From an uncultured Alphaproteobacteria bacterium (GTDB lineage Bacteria > Pseudomonadota > Alphaproteobacteria > Reyranellales > Reyranellaceae), in the NCBI GenBank assembly GCA_903929895.1, contig CAIYWM010000902.1, positions 1-6,297 of the forward strand: a stretch of DNA of 6,297 nucleotides, given 5' to 3'. Made by a program: the position numbers and the translations under genes. Shown in pieces: positions 1 through 6,117 of this stretch (position 1 is its first letter; every line of letters starts with the position of its first letter). Under the pieces are notes generated by a model. That model saw nothing but the letters and a program-made list of their open reading frames with translations. It had not been told where the DNA came from and did no database searches.

Positions 1-383
1 CGGCTGATGGCATCGGTGCAGTTCTGGCCCCGGAGCGGCGCGCGGATCTTCCAGCACATCGTCTCGTCGTCCCTCGTGACGCCGGAGTTGCAGTAGAAGA
101 CATCCTTCTTCTTCTGCAGCCAGACGCCGCCCGGAACCGCCGCCTTGATCTCATAGCTGTCCAACAGCAGGTCCGATGTCGACAGGCCAGGCTGCTCCAG
201 ATGCTGCGACGCACATGTCGCTTCACCCGGCATCACCGAAGACTGCGGAATCGCTGCAGATTGTTGGCCGCCCAGAGGACCCGTCGACTCAGGGGATCGG
301 GTTGTCTGTGCATAGGCAATAGCTGCAATCGACAGGACAACAGCCACCACACCCGAAACAATGAATTTCGTGCTCGTTTCCAT
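1..383 (-). CDS. Small exported cysteine-containing protein, unknown function (3' end cut by window edge)
   Basis: I do not recognise this gene. Reading the minus strand from the ATG at 383 gives 127 uninterrupted codons and then the window edge, so the C-terminus is missing. The start METSTKF is followed by a hydrophobic stretch (about residues 7-23) and an AYA-Q site, so a Sec signal peptide cleaved after Ala25 is likely, giving a periplasmic or secreted protein. Residues 26-55 are rich in Ser, Pro, Gly and Gln and look like a flexible linker. From about residue 56 the sequence becomes domain-like, with cysteines at 57, 98, 110 and 122 that could form disulfides, and a KKKDVFYCNSG segment near residue 95. 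A weak GGGG ribosome binding site precedes the ATG. The first 60 codons end in A or T 28 times, whereas the remaining 67 do so only about 7 times. It lies downstream of pepN on the same strand, but probably has its own promoter. Confidence 0.72.
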   Translation of the reverse strand, partial: METSTKFIVSGVVAVVLSIAAIAYAQTTRSPESTGPLGGQQSAAIPQSSVMPGEATCASQHLEQPGLSTSDLLLDSYEIKAAVPGGVWLQKKKDVFYCNSGVTRDDETMCWKIRAPLRGQNCTDAIS

Positions 384-400
384 TTGTTGGACCCCAAGTT

Positions 401-432
401 TTCCGAGCCGGCGCCCCACGCGCCGGCCGGAA
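401..432 (-). promoter_or_regulatory. Long GC-rich hairpin in the leader of the exported-protein gene, or pepN terminator
   Basis: The two arms pair perfectly over 13 base pairs apart from one bulged base: TTCCG (401-405), bulge A406, GCCGGCGC (407-414), loop CCCAC (415-419), GCGCCGGC (420-427), CGGAA (428-432). On the minus strand the hairpin ends 17 bases before the ATG at 383, with the weak GGGG ribosome binding site in between. It is not followed by a T-run on either strand, so it is not a classical intrinsic terminator. It could be a leader structure controlling translation or mRNA stability of the exported protein, or part of a termination region after pepN. The structure is seen in the sequence; the role is inference. 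Confidence 0.6.
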
Positions 433-454
433 CTCGCTTTACTTCCCACGCCTC

Positions 455-483
455 ATAATTGCACCGAAGAGGCAATCTTTCAA
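455..483 (-). promoter_or_regulatory. Putative sigma70-type promoter for the exported-protein gene
   Basis: Read on the minus strand, TTGAAA (478-483; five of six bases match the -35 consensus) is separated by exactly 17 bases from AATTAT (455-460; four of six match the -10 consensus). This lies in the 131-base gap between the pepN stop and the ATG at 383, in a locally AT-richer patch. Transcription would begin near 448 and give a leader of about 65 bases containing the 401-432 hairpin. The call rests on consensus matching alone; alphaproteobacterial promoters often deviate from this consensus. Confidence 0.4.
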
Positions 484-514
484 GTGGCATTTGCAGTGAA
501 AGAATCTGCAGATG

Positions 515-3166
515 TCAGGCGAGACTTTTGGATACGATCTCGAACACGTCGCGCGACAGACCGGGCTCCGCGACGATGCGCTCGAGTTCGCGCTTCATCA
601 GATCCTGCCGGTCCTTGTCGTAGCGGCGCCAGGAGCCGAGCGGGCCGAGCAGGCGGGCCGCGATCTGCGGGTTGAGCCTGTCGGTGGCCAGGACCTGGTC
701 GGCGAGGAAGCGATAGCCGGCGCCTCCGGCCTGATGGAACTGGACCGGATTGCCCGACGCGAAGGCGCCGATCAGCGAATAGACCCGGTTGGGGTTCCTG
801 CGGTCGTATGAGGGATGGTCGACGAGACCCTTCACACGGGCGAGCGTTCCCGCCGTCGGCGTCCGCGCCTGGATCGCGAACCACTTGTCGAGGACCAGCG
901 CCTCGCCCTTCCAACGCTCATGGAAGGCCGCCAGCGCCGCCTCACCTTCGGCGCCGCCCAGTTCCGCCAGCACGGTCAGGCCCGCGATGGATTCCGTCAT
1001 GTTGCCGGCGCTCTCGAAATAGGCGACCGCCCGCTGCCGCGCCGCATCGCCGTTGTCGACCGAAAGATATGAAAGCGCCGTGCTGCGCAGGCGCCGGCGT
1101 CCCACCTCCCCGGGCGTGAAGCGATAGGGACCGGTCGCATGGTTCGCGTCATAGACGGAGGACCAGCGGTCGGCGAGCCGGTCGGACAGAACCGAACGAA
1201 CGCGTTGCTGCGCCGCCCACAGCCCTTCGATGTCGATCTCCGGCATCAGTTCGCCGAGGAAGGCGAGGCCGGGCAGCGTGACGGCGTCGGCGATGAAGGA
1301 GCGGTCGAGCCGCTGGTCGTCGAGCGTGCGGCGGATCGCCTCGACGAAATGGTCCGGCACGACCATGGTCCTGCCGGCCTTGCTCGCTTCGACAAGCTCG
1401 AGGATCAGCCGGGCGCCGAGCTGCTGGCCAGCCTCCCAGCGCGCGAACGGGTCGGTGTCGTGCGCCATCAGGAAGGTCAGCTCGTCGTCCGCGCGCGGCG
1501 CGTCGAGCTTCACCGGCGCGGAGAAGCCGCGCAGAAGCGAAGCGACCGGCTTCTCCGGCACGTCCTCGAACACGAACACGTCGCGCGGCGTGCGCAGGTC
1601 GAGCACGCGCGTCGTGCCGCCCGCCGCCGTTTCGCCAGCAAGCTTCAGCGGCAGGTCGCGACCGGCGCCATCGAGCAGCCCGACGACCAGCGGGATGTGC
1701 ATCGGCTGCTTCCCGGGTTGGCCGGGCGTCGGCCGCAGGCTCTGCGTGACCGTCAGCGTGTAGCGCCGGCCGACCGCGTCGTAGCGGCCCTCAACCCTGA
1801 CGTCCGGCGTACCGGCCTGCGCGTACCACAGGCGGAACTGCGTGAGGTCAACGCCCGACGCATCTTCCATCGCATTCGCAAAGTCGTCGCAGGTGACGGC
1901 CTGGCCGTCATGGCGCTCGAAGTAGAGATCGATGCCCTTGCGATAGCGCTCCGGCCCCAGCAGCGTGTGCATCATCCGCACCACCTCGGCACCCTTCTGA
2001 TAGACGGTCGCGGTGTAGAAATTGTTGATCTCGATGTACGAATCCGGCCGCACGGGATGGGCCATGGGCCCGGCATCCTCCGGAAACTGACTGGCGCGCA
2101 GACGGCGGACATCGTCGATTCGCGCATCGGCGGCCGAGCCCATGTCGGCCGAGAATTGCTGGTCGCGGAAGACGGTCAGCCCTTCCTTGAGCGAGAGCTG
2201 GAACCAGTCGCGGCAGGTGACGCGGTTGCCGGTCCAGTTGTGGAAGTACTCGTGGGCGATGACCGCTTCGATCGAGTGATAGTCGAGATCGGTGGCGGTC
2301 TCCGGGTTGGCGAGCACGAGCTTCGAATTGAAGACGTTCAGCCCCTTGTTCTCCATCGCGCCCATGTTGAAGTCGTCGATCGCGACGATCATGAACGTGT
2401 CGAGGTCGTATTCGAGGCCGTAGACCTCCTCGTCCCACTTCATCGACTTCTTGAGCGACTCCATCGCATGGCCGCAGCGCCCGACATCGCCGGGTCGCAC
2501 GAAGATGCGCAAGGTCACTTCGCGGCCGGAGCGCGTCGTGAATCGATCCTCGAGGCATTCGAGTGGACCCGCCACCAGCGCGAACAGATAGGACGGCTTG
2601 GGGAACGGATCTTCCCAGGTGGCGAAGTGCCGGCCGCCATCGAGCGCGCCACTGTCGACCAGGTTGCCGTTGGACAGAAGCACCGGCGCCTGCGCCCGGT
2701 CGGCGACCACGCGCGTCGTGTAGCGCGCCATCACGTCGGGCCGGTCGAGAAAATAGGTGATGCGGCGGAAGCCCTCGGCCTCGCATTGCGTGCAGAAGAG
2801 ATCGCGCGACTTGTAGAGGCCGGTCAGCTCGGTATTGTCCTGTGGACGCAGGCGTGTGGTGATCTCGAGCGCGAAGCTGTCGGGCACACTGCGGAGGGTC
2901 AGCGTCTCCGGTGTCACCTCGTGAACCGCAGGCTTGCCGTCGAGTTGGACCGACACCAGCTCCATCTTCTTGCCGTCGAGGACCATATCGGCAGGCTGCG
3001 ATGCCGCCGCCGGATTGCGTCGTACGGCCAATCGCGCGACGACGCTGGTTGTCTCCTTCCCAAGCTCGACATCGAGGTCGACGGTTTCGATCAGGAACGG
3101 CGGCGGCGTGTAATCGACACGGCGAATCGTCCCGGGCGAGGTGGTCATGTCCTTGCTGATATTCAT
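515..3166 (-). CDS. pepN: Aminopeptidase N (M1 family zinc metallopeptidase, PepN type)
   Basis: This cytoplasmic enzyme removes N-terminal residues from peptides late in protein turnover. The 883-residue product is close to E. coli PepN (870). After the N-terminal beta domain, the substrate-binding signature QCEAEGFRRITYFLDRPDV begins at residue 127, with Glu129 corresponding to E. coli Glu121. The exopeptidase motif GAMEN is at 269-273, and the zinc site HEYFH is at 305-309 (His305, Glu306, His309), with the third ligand Glu328 in KEGL, giving the standard HEXXH-X18-E spacing. Tyr389 in VYQKGAEV matches the catalytic Tyr381 of E. coli. The beta-sandwich and helical C-terminal domains follow, ending VSKSLA. 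The frame stays open 91 codons upstream, but I chose the ATG at 3166 because GGAG lies five bases before it and the added residues are Arg-rich and unlike PepN. An internal ATG at 3148 is less likely. No frameshift or missing catalytic residue is seen. Confidence 0.97.
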   Translation of the reverse strand: MNISKDMTTSPGTIRRVDYTPPPFLIETVDLDVELGKETTSVVARLAVRRNPAAASQPADMVLDGKKMELVSVQLDGKPAVHEVTPETLTLRSVPDSFALEITTRLRPQDNTELTGLYKSRDLFCTQCEAEGFRRITYFLDRPDVMARYTTRVVADRAQAPVLLSNGNLVDSGALDGGRHFATWEDPFPKPSYLFALVAGPLECLEDRFTTRSGREVTLRIFVRPGDVGRCGHAMESLKKSMKWDEEVYGLEYDLDTFMIVAIDDFNMGAMENKGLNVFNSKLVLANPETATDLDYHSIEAVIAHEYFHNWTGNRVTCRDWFQLSLKEGLTVFRDQQFSADMGSAADARIDDVRRLRASQFPEDAGPMAHPVRPDSYIEINNFYTATVYQKGAEVVRMMHTLLGPERYRKGIDLYFERHDGQAVTCDDFANAMEDASGVDLTQFRLWYAQAGTPDVRVEGRYDAVGRRYTLTVTQSLRPTPGQPGKQPMHIPLVVGLLDGAGRDLPLKLAGETAAGGTTRVLDLRTPRDVFVFEDVPEKPVASLLRGFSAPVKLDAPRADDELTFLMAHDTDPFARWEAGQQLGARLILELVEASKAGRTMVVPDHFVEAIRRTLDDQRLDRSFIADAVTLPGLAFLGELMPEIDIEGLWAAQQRVRSVLSDRLADRWSSVYDANHATGPYRFTPGEVGRRRLRSTALSYLSVDNGDAARQRAVAYFESAGNMTESIAGLTVLAELGGAEGEAALAAFHERWKGEALVLDKWFAIQARTPTAGTLARVKGLVDHPSYDRRNPNRVYSLIGAFASGNPVQFHQAGGAGYRFLADQVLATDRLNPQIAARLLGPLGSWRRYDKDRQDLMKRELERIVAEPGLSRDVFEIVSKSLA

Positions 3167-3171
3167 ATTTT

Positions 3172-3175
3172 CTCC
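3172..3175 (-). promoter_or_regulatory. Ribosome binding site that fixes the pepN start
   Basis: Minus-strand GGAG is followed by five bases (AAAAT) and then the ATG at 3166. This is the best Shine-Dalgarno match near any in-frame start of pepN, and it supports 3166 over the longer open frame that reaches back to 3439. Confidence 0.75.
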
Positions 3176-3280
3176 ATACGACGTCAGCGTCCCTACTCGA
3201 AATCGTGCTTGCCCCGGGTGACGACTCGCCGCAATCCTGAGGGATGGAAAGCGCCGTTCTCGCGGGAATCGCGCTCTCTT

Positions 3281-3296
3281 GGCACGGCATCGTGCC
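3281..3296. repeat. Perfect inverted repeat GGCACG-GCAT-CGTGCC
   Basis: Two six-base arms, 3281-3286 and 3291-3296, flank the loop GCAT in the 179-base gap between divergent pepN and the lipoprotein gene. It could be an operator half-site pair or an RNA hairpin in a leader transcript. The left arm with its preceding TT (TTGGCA, 3279-3284) also matches a -35 element at five of six bases, but no acceptable -10 follows at 16-18 bases. Position and symmetry are seen; the function is unknown. Confidence 0.45.
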
Positions 3297-3320
3297 GCAA
3301 ACCCGCCACATGGCCTCATT

Positions 3321-3338
3321 AGGCCTGTCATCAGGCCT
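3321..3338. repeat. Perfect inverted repeat AGGCCTG-TCAT-CAGGCCT just before the lipoprotein start
   Basis: Seven-base arms (3321-3327 and 3332-3338) surround the loop TCAT and are followed by TTTCTT on the plus strand. The same bases also form an imperfect direct repeat, TCATTAGGCCT then TCATCAGGCCT (3316-3326 and 3328-3338), and GGCCT occurs a third time at 3312-3316. The hairpin ends seven bases before the ATG at 3346 and thirteen before the ATG at 3352, so in RNA it would sit beside the initiation region of the lipoprotein gene. It may be a protein-binding operator, a leader structure or a weak attenuator. The remaining part of the 3167-3345 gap shows no convincing promoter boxes on either strand. 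Confidence 0.5.
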
Positions 3339-3345
3339 TTCTTGG

Positions 3346-3861
3346 ATGCGGATGACGATCGGATCTTTGGCAACACGGACCTTCGGCGTCGGACTGGGAC
3401 TACTGCTCCTGTCCGGCTGCGATGTGATGCGTGCGGCACGCGACGATTTCGCCAGCCTCACCGCGCCGAAGCCGCCGCCTCCCGCAGCGCCCGTGCGCAA
3501 GGTCGCGCCACAGCCGGTTGCAGCGTCACGGCCCGTGAAGCCGGTAACGGCAGCGGCAGTGGCAGATACTGCGGCCGCACCTGCAACGGCGGCCGAGGCA
3601 CCGGCGCCCGTGCTGACCGGCTATCGCGAGTCCGAGTTGCGCACCCTGCTCGGACCGCCGACCAGCGTGGAGGATCGTCCTCCCGGCAAGCAGTGGCGCT
3701 ACCGCACCGGCAAGTGCACGCTCGACATCCAGCTCTATCCGGATGTCGAAACCAAACAGTACGGAACCCTCGCGTACAAGGTGAAGAGCGATGACGACAC
3801 AGACGAAGGACGACGCCTCTGCCTGGCCCAGCTCCAATCCCGGATACCAGCCGGACGCTGA
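3346..3861 (+). CDS. Small lipoprotein with Pro/Ala-rich linker and BamE/SmpA-like C-terminal domain
   Basis: This is a 171-residue predicted envelope lipoprotein. After a short basic N-terminus, a hydrophobic segment (residues 13-22) ends in the lipobox LLSGC, with Cys25 the likely lipidated residue. The next residue is Asp26; in enterobacteria Asp at +2 keeps lipoproteins in the inner membrane, but that rule is not secure here. Residues 41-89 form a Pro/Ala/Val/Lys-rich linker, as expected for a tether. Residues 90-165 form a compact domain with LRTLLGPPTSVED, QWRYRTGKCTLDIQLY and two cysteines (124 and 159) that could pair. The LLGxP then W-x-Y pattern resembles the SmpA/OmlA (BamE) fold; this is a pattern-level judgement. 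I chose the ATG at 3346; the ATG at 3352 (GGA five bases upstream) is equally possible. The longer frame from 3244 would put 58 residues before the lipid cysteine, which is implausible. Its 3' end overlaps the regulator gene, pointing to co-transcription and a possible link to the two-component system. Confidence 0.85.
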   Translation: MRMTIGSLATRTFGVGLGLLLLSGCDVMRAARDDFASLTAPKPPPPAAPVRKVAPQPVAASRPVKPVTAAAVADTAAAPATAAEAPAPVLTGYRESELRTLLGPPTSVEDRPPGKQWRYRTGKCTLDIQLYPDVETKQYGTLAYKVKSDDDTDEGRRLCLAQLQSRIPAGR

Positions 3862-4588
3862 GGTCGAGAATGGCCGGCGGGTCCGCATCGCCTTCGTGGA
3901 GGACGATGATGATTTCCGCGAGGCCGCGAGCGGCGAGCTCGGGGACTACGGCTTCGACGTGGCCGCGTTCCGCGACGGCACCGGCCTGGTCGAGTTCCTG
4001 GAGACGGCCGGCGACATCGAGATCATCGTTCTCGACTGGGCCCTGCCACGCGTCTCCGGCATCGACCTGCTGCCCAGGCTGCAGCGCGCCGGTATCAACC
4101 TGCCGGTGGTTTTCCTGACGGGACACAGCGAGCCCAACTACGAACAGCTGGCGCTGGATCGCGGCGCCGTCGACTTCGTCGACAAGTCGCGCGGCGTGCC
4201 GATCCTGGCCCGCCGGCTGCGCCTGATCGCCGACCGCACCGACAAGCCGATGTCCGCGGACGGCGAGGGCAACTTCCATTGCGGCCGCCTGCTGCTGAAG
4301 CCCGCGGTCAGCCGCGCCTTGTGGGACGATACCGACCTCAACCTGACGGTGACGGAGTTCAAGATCGTGCATACGCTCGCCGCCCATGTCGGCAGCTATG
4401 TGAGCTACCGCGCCGTCTACGACTGCATGCACTATGTCGGCTTCATCGCGGGGAGCGGTGAGAATGGCTACCGAACCAACGTCCGCTCCTGCATCAAGCG
4501 CATCCGCAACAAGTTCCGGGCCATCGATCCCGAGTTCGCAGAGATCCAGAACTACCAGTCCTTCGGTTACCGCTGGGGCAAGGACTAA
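3791..4588 (+). CDS. OmpR-class two-component response regulator with ChvI-like DNA-binding domain
   Basis: This 265-residue cytoplasmic transcription factor is likely phosphorylated by the kinase encoded next. The receiver domain (about 31-148) has the acidic pocket Glu37/Asp38/Asp39, the phosphoacceptor Asp82 in VLDWALPRVSG, Thr110 in FLTG, and Lys132 in FVDKSRG. The usual proline after this lysine is absent. The winged-helix domain (about 183-262) has LTVTEFKIVHTLAAH, a recognition-helix region RTNVRSCIKRIRNKFRAID, and a C-terminal SFGYRW wing, a pattern close to alphaproteobacterial ChvI. The start is unambiguous: an in-frame TGA lies at 3782-3784, the ATG at 3791 follows, and no other ATG, GTG, TTG or CTG occurs before the receiver domain. 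AAGG (3778-3781) and GAAGAG (3783-3788) can act as ribosome binding sites. The gene therefore truly overlaps the lipoprotein gene by 71 bases, and its first 30 residues are an extension ahead of the receiver domain. It is not named because its regulon cannot be inferred. Confidence 0.93.
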   Translation: MTTQTKDDASAWPSSNPGYQPDAEVENGRRVRIAFVEDDDDFREAASGELGDYGFDVAAFRDGTGLVEFLETAGDIEIIVLDWALPRVSGIDLLPRLQRAGINLPVVFLTGHSEPNYEQLALDRGAVDFVDKSRGVPILARRLRLIADRTDKPMSADGEGNFHCGRLLLKPAVSRALWDDTDLNLTVTEFKIVHTLAAHVGSYVSYRAVYDCMHYVGFIAGSGENGYRTNVRSCIKRIRNKFRAIDPEFAEIQNYQSFGYRWGKD

Positions 4589-4595
4589 GTTCCCG

Positions 4596-6092
4596 GTGCT
4601 GCGCCGCCTCGCCGCCTCGCTCACGCTGAAGCTGGTGGTGCTGATCGGTCTGTTCGTGGCGCTGCCCATCGTCCTCTACGGGCAGTTCGAGAGCGCCGAT
4701 AGCCAGATGCAGGCCCTGGTGACGCGCGCCATCCAGGACCGCAGCGCGCTGATCGCCGAGGCACTCGCCCCGGTGCTGCGCGAGACCGACCCGTCGGAGC
4801 CGATGAACCTCAACCGCGACCTCGCCAAGTATGCGAGCAGCGGCACCGTGCTCAAGCTGATGTTCCAGCCACCGGCGGCCCGTTCGGCGAGCCGCTTCTT
4901 CCTGGTCGCTTCGGCGCCACCGCTGGCGGCGGAGGCGGTGACGGCGGAACTGGAGGAACTCGGTCAGCGCGGCATCCTGCAACGCCTGTCGGAAGCATGC
5001 ACCTGGAACGCGTCCGACGAGATGCGCTACAGCCGTGCCGACGGCACGGTCGAGCTGCTGACCTCGATCATCCCTATCCGCGCCCGCGGCAACTGCTGGA
5101 TCCTGACGACCACGCACGTCGCCTCGGATTTCCTCAACACGTCGATCGGCCGTCCCTACTGGCAGACGCGCGAAATCCGCATCGCTGCGGCGATCTATCT
5201 GGTCGGCGCCTTGCTGGCGGTGCTGGTGGCGCTGGGCATCCGCCTCAGCCTGCGCCGCTTCCGCAACGTCGCCGACGAGATCGCGCTGGGCCGTGCGGCG
5301 GATGCAACCTTCGTTCAGCGCAACACCGTGCCCGAATTGGCGGGCGTCGCCCGCGACTTCGACCGGCTGGTGCACGAGCTGCGCCGCGTGTCGCGCGAGA
5401 TCCGCCAGTCGGCCGAGGACAATGCGCATTCCTTCAAGACGCCGCTCGCCGCCGTGCAATCGGCGCTGCGTCCGGTGCGCCGCGTCGTCCCGGAGGAAGA
5501 CCAGCGCACGCGCCGCGCGCTCGAGATCGTCGATTCCTCGCTGGCACGCCTGTTGAACCTCGTGAATGCCGCCCAGCGCCACGACATGGGGACCGCCGAC
5601 CTGATCGACGCGCCGCGCGTGCCGACCGACCTTGCGCTGCTTGTCGAGGACGCGGCGCGGCATTTCCGGGAGATCCTCGCGGCCCGCGAGATCGGCCTCG
5701 TGGTGAGGCTCGACCGCGGCGCCGTCGTCCGCACCGCGACGGGCATGATGGAGATCGTTCTGCAGAACGTGCTGGAGAACGCCATCAGCTTCTCACCCGC
5801 CGGCTCGAAGATCGTCCTTTCGTTGCGCGTCTCCGCCGATACGGTGGAACTGACGGTCGACGACGAGGGGCCGGGCATCGAAACCAACAAGATCGACAGC
5901 GTCTTCCAGCGCTACTTCTCTTTGCGCCCCGAGGATGGCATAGGCAGCGACCGTGCCGTCGAGCATTCGGGACTCGGCCTGTGGATCGTGCGGCGCAACG
6001 TCGAGGCATTGGGCGGCCAGGTGAGCGCCGCCAACCGTCCCGGCGGCGGCCTGTCGATAAACATGCGGCTGCCGCGGTTCGTCATCCACTAG
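4596..6092 (+). CDS. Membrane sensor histidine kinase (PhoQ-like H-box)
   Basis: This 498-residue inner-membrane kinase is the likely partner of the upstream regulator. Residues 11-30 form the first membrane segment (ending ALPIVLYGQ) and about 195-217 the second. Between them is a periplasmic sensor domain of roughly 165 residues with Cys135 and Cys167. A HAMP-like linker (about 218-267) leads to the dimerisation domain, where [20 protein letters not shown] places the phosphoacceptor at His278; this closely resembles the PhoQ motif HSLKTPLAVLQS. The ATPase domain has the N-box [11 protein letters not shown] (391-401), DEGPG (423-427), the F-box FQRYF (437-441) and GLGL (459-462). I chose the GTG at 4596, seven bases after the regulator stop, with AAGGA eleven bases upstream; it starts a short basic N-terminus directly before the first membrane helix. 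In-frame ATGs at 4434 and 4464 lie inside the regulator gene and would add Ser/Thr/Ala-rich sequence that mirrors the regulator's codons. The bound signal cannot be deduced. Confidence 0.93.
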   Translation: MLRRLAASLTLKLVVLIGLFVALPIVLYGQFESADSQMQALVTRAIQDRSALIAEALAPVLRETDPSEPMNLNRDLAKYASSGTVLKLMFQPPAARSASRFFLVASAPPLAAEAVTAELEELGQRGILQRLSEACTWNASDEMRYSRADGTVELLTSIIPIRARGNCWILTTTHVASDFLNTSIGRPYWQTREIRIAAAIYLVGALLAVLVALGIRLSLRRFRNVADEIALGRAADATFVQRNTVPELAGVARDFDRLVHELRRVSREIRQSAEDNAHSFKTPLAAVQSALRPVRRVVPEEDQRTRRALEIVDSSLARLLNLVNAAQRHDMGTADLIDAPRVPTDLALLVEDAARHFREILAAREIGLVVRLDRGAVVRTATGMMEIVLQNVLENAISFSPAGSKIVLSLRVSADTVELTVDDEGPGIETNKIDSVFQRYFSLRPEDGIGSDRAVEHSGLGLWIVRRNVEALGGQVSAANRPGGGLSINMRLPRFVIH

Positions 6093-6096
6093 CCGG

Positions 6097-6106
6097 CTTT
6101 CGAAAG
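6097..6106. repeat. Ten-base perfect palindrome CTTTCGAAAG before panB
   Basis: The palindrome lies in the 25-base gap between the kinase stop and the panB ATG. Its right half provides AAAGG, which may add to the GGAG (6111-6114) used for panB translation. With no loop it would be a DNA-level site rather than an RNA hairpin. It may be chance. Confidence 0.25.
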
Positions 6107-6117
6107 GTCTGGAGATC

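Noticed and set aside
491..512. Short inverted repeat TGCAG/CTGCA just after the pepN stop as a terminator
   Set aside because: It has only a five-base stem with a nine-base loop and no T-run on the minus strand, so it is too weak to call.
3279..3296. Possible sigma54 promoter (TTGGCACG resembles a -24 element)
   Set aside because: The GC of a -12 element would fall eleven rather than ten bases after the GG, and the TTGC core is absent. The inverted repeat explains the sequence better.
1139..3322. 727-codon open frame on the plus strand antisense to pepN
   Set aside because: It lies opposite a complete gene with all M1 catalytic motifs. Its sequence is His/Arg/Asp/Val-rich with no recognisable domain, as expected from antisense reading of GC-biased codons.
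3244..3345. Longer N-terminus for the lipoprotein from the ATG at 3244 or 3310
   Set aside because: It would put 58 or 36 residues before the lipid cysteine, too long or unusual for a lipoprotein signal peptide, and would make the 3281-3338 repeats coding.
1908..3500. 530-codon minus-strand open frame in another frame of pepN
   Set aside because: It is Arg- and Pro-rich, has no domain pattern, and is fully explained as an out-of-frame reading of pepN and its upstream region.
3458..4669. 403-codon minus-strand open frame opposite the lipoprotein and regulator genes
   Set aside because: The plus-strand regulator has a complete receiver and winged-helix motif set over the same bases; the minus frame has no domain signature.
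4494..5663. 389-codon minus-strand open frame opposite the kinase gene
   Set aside because: It is an antisense shadow of the kinase codons, rich in Arg, Gln and His, with no ribosome binding site or domain pattern found.
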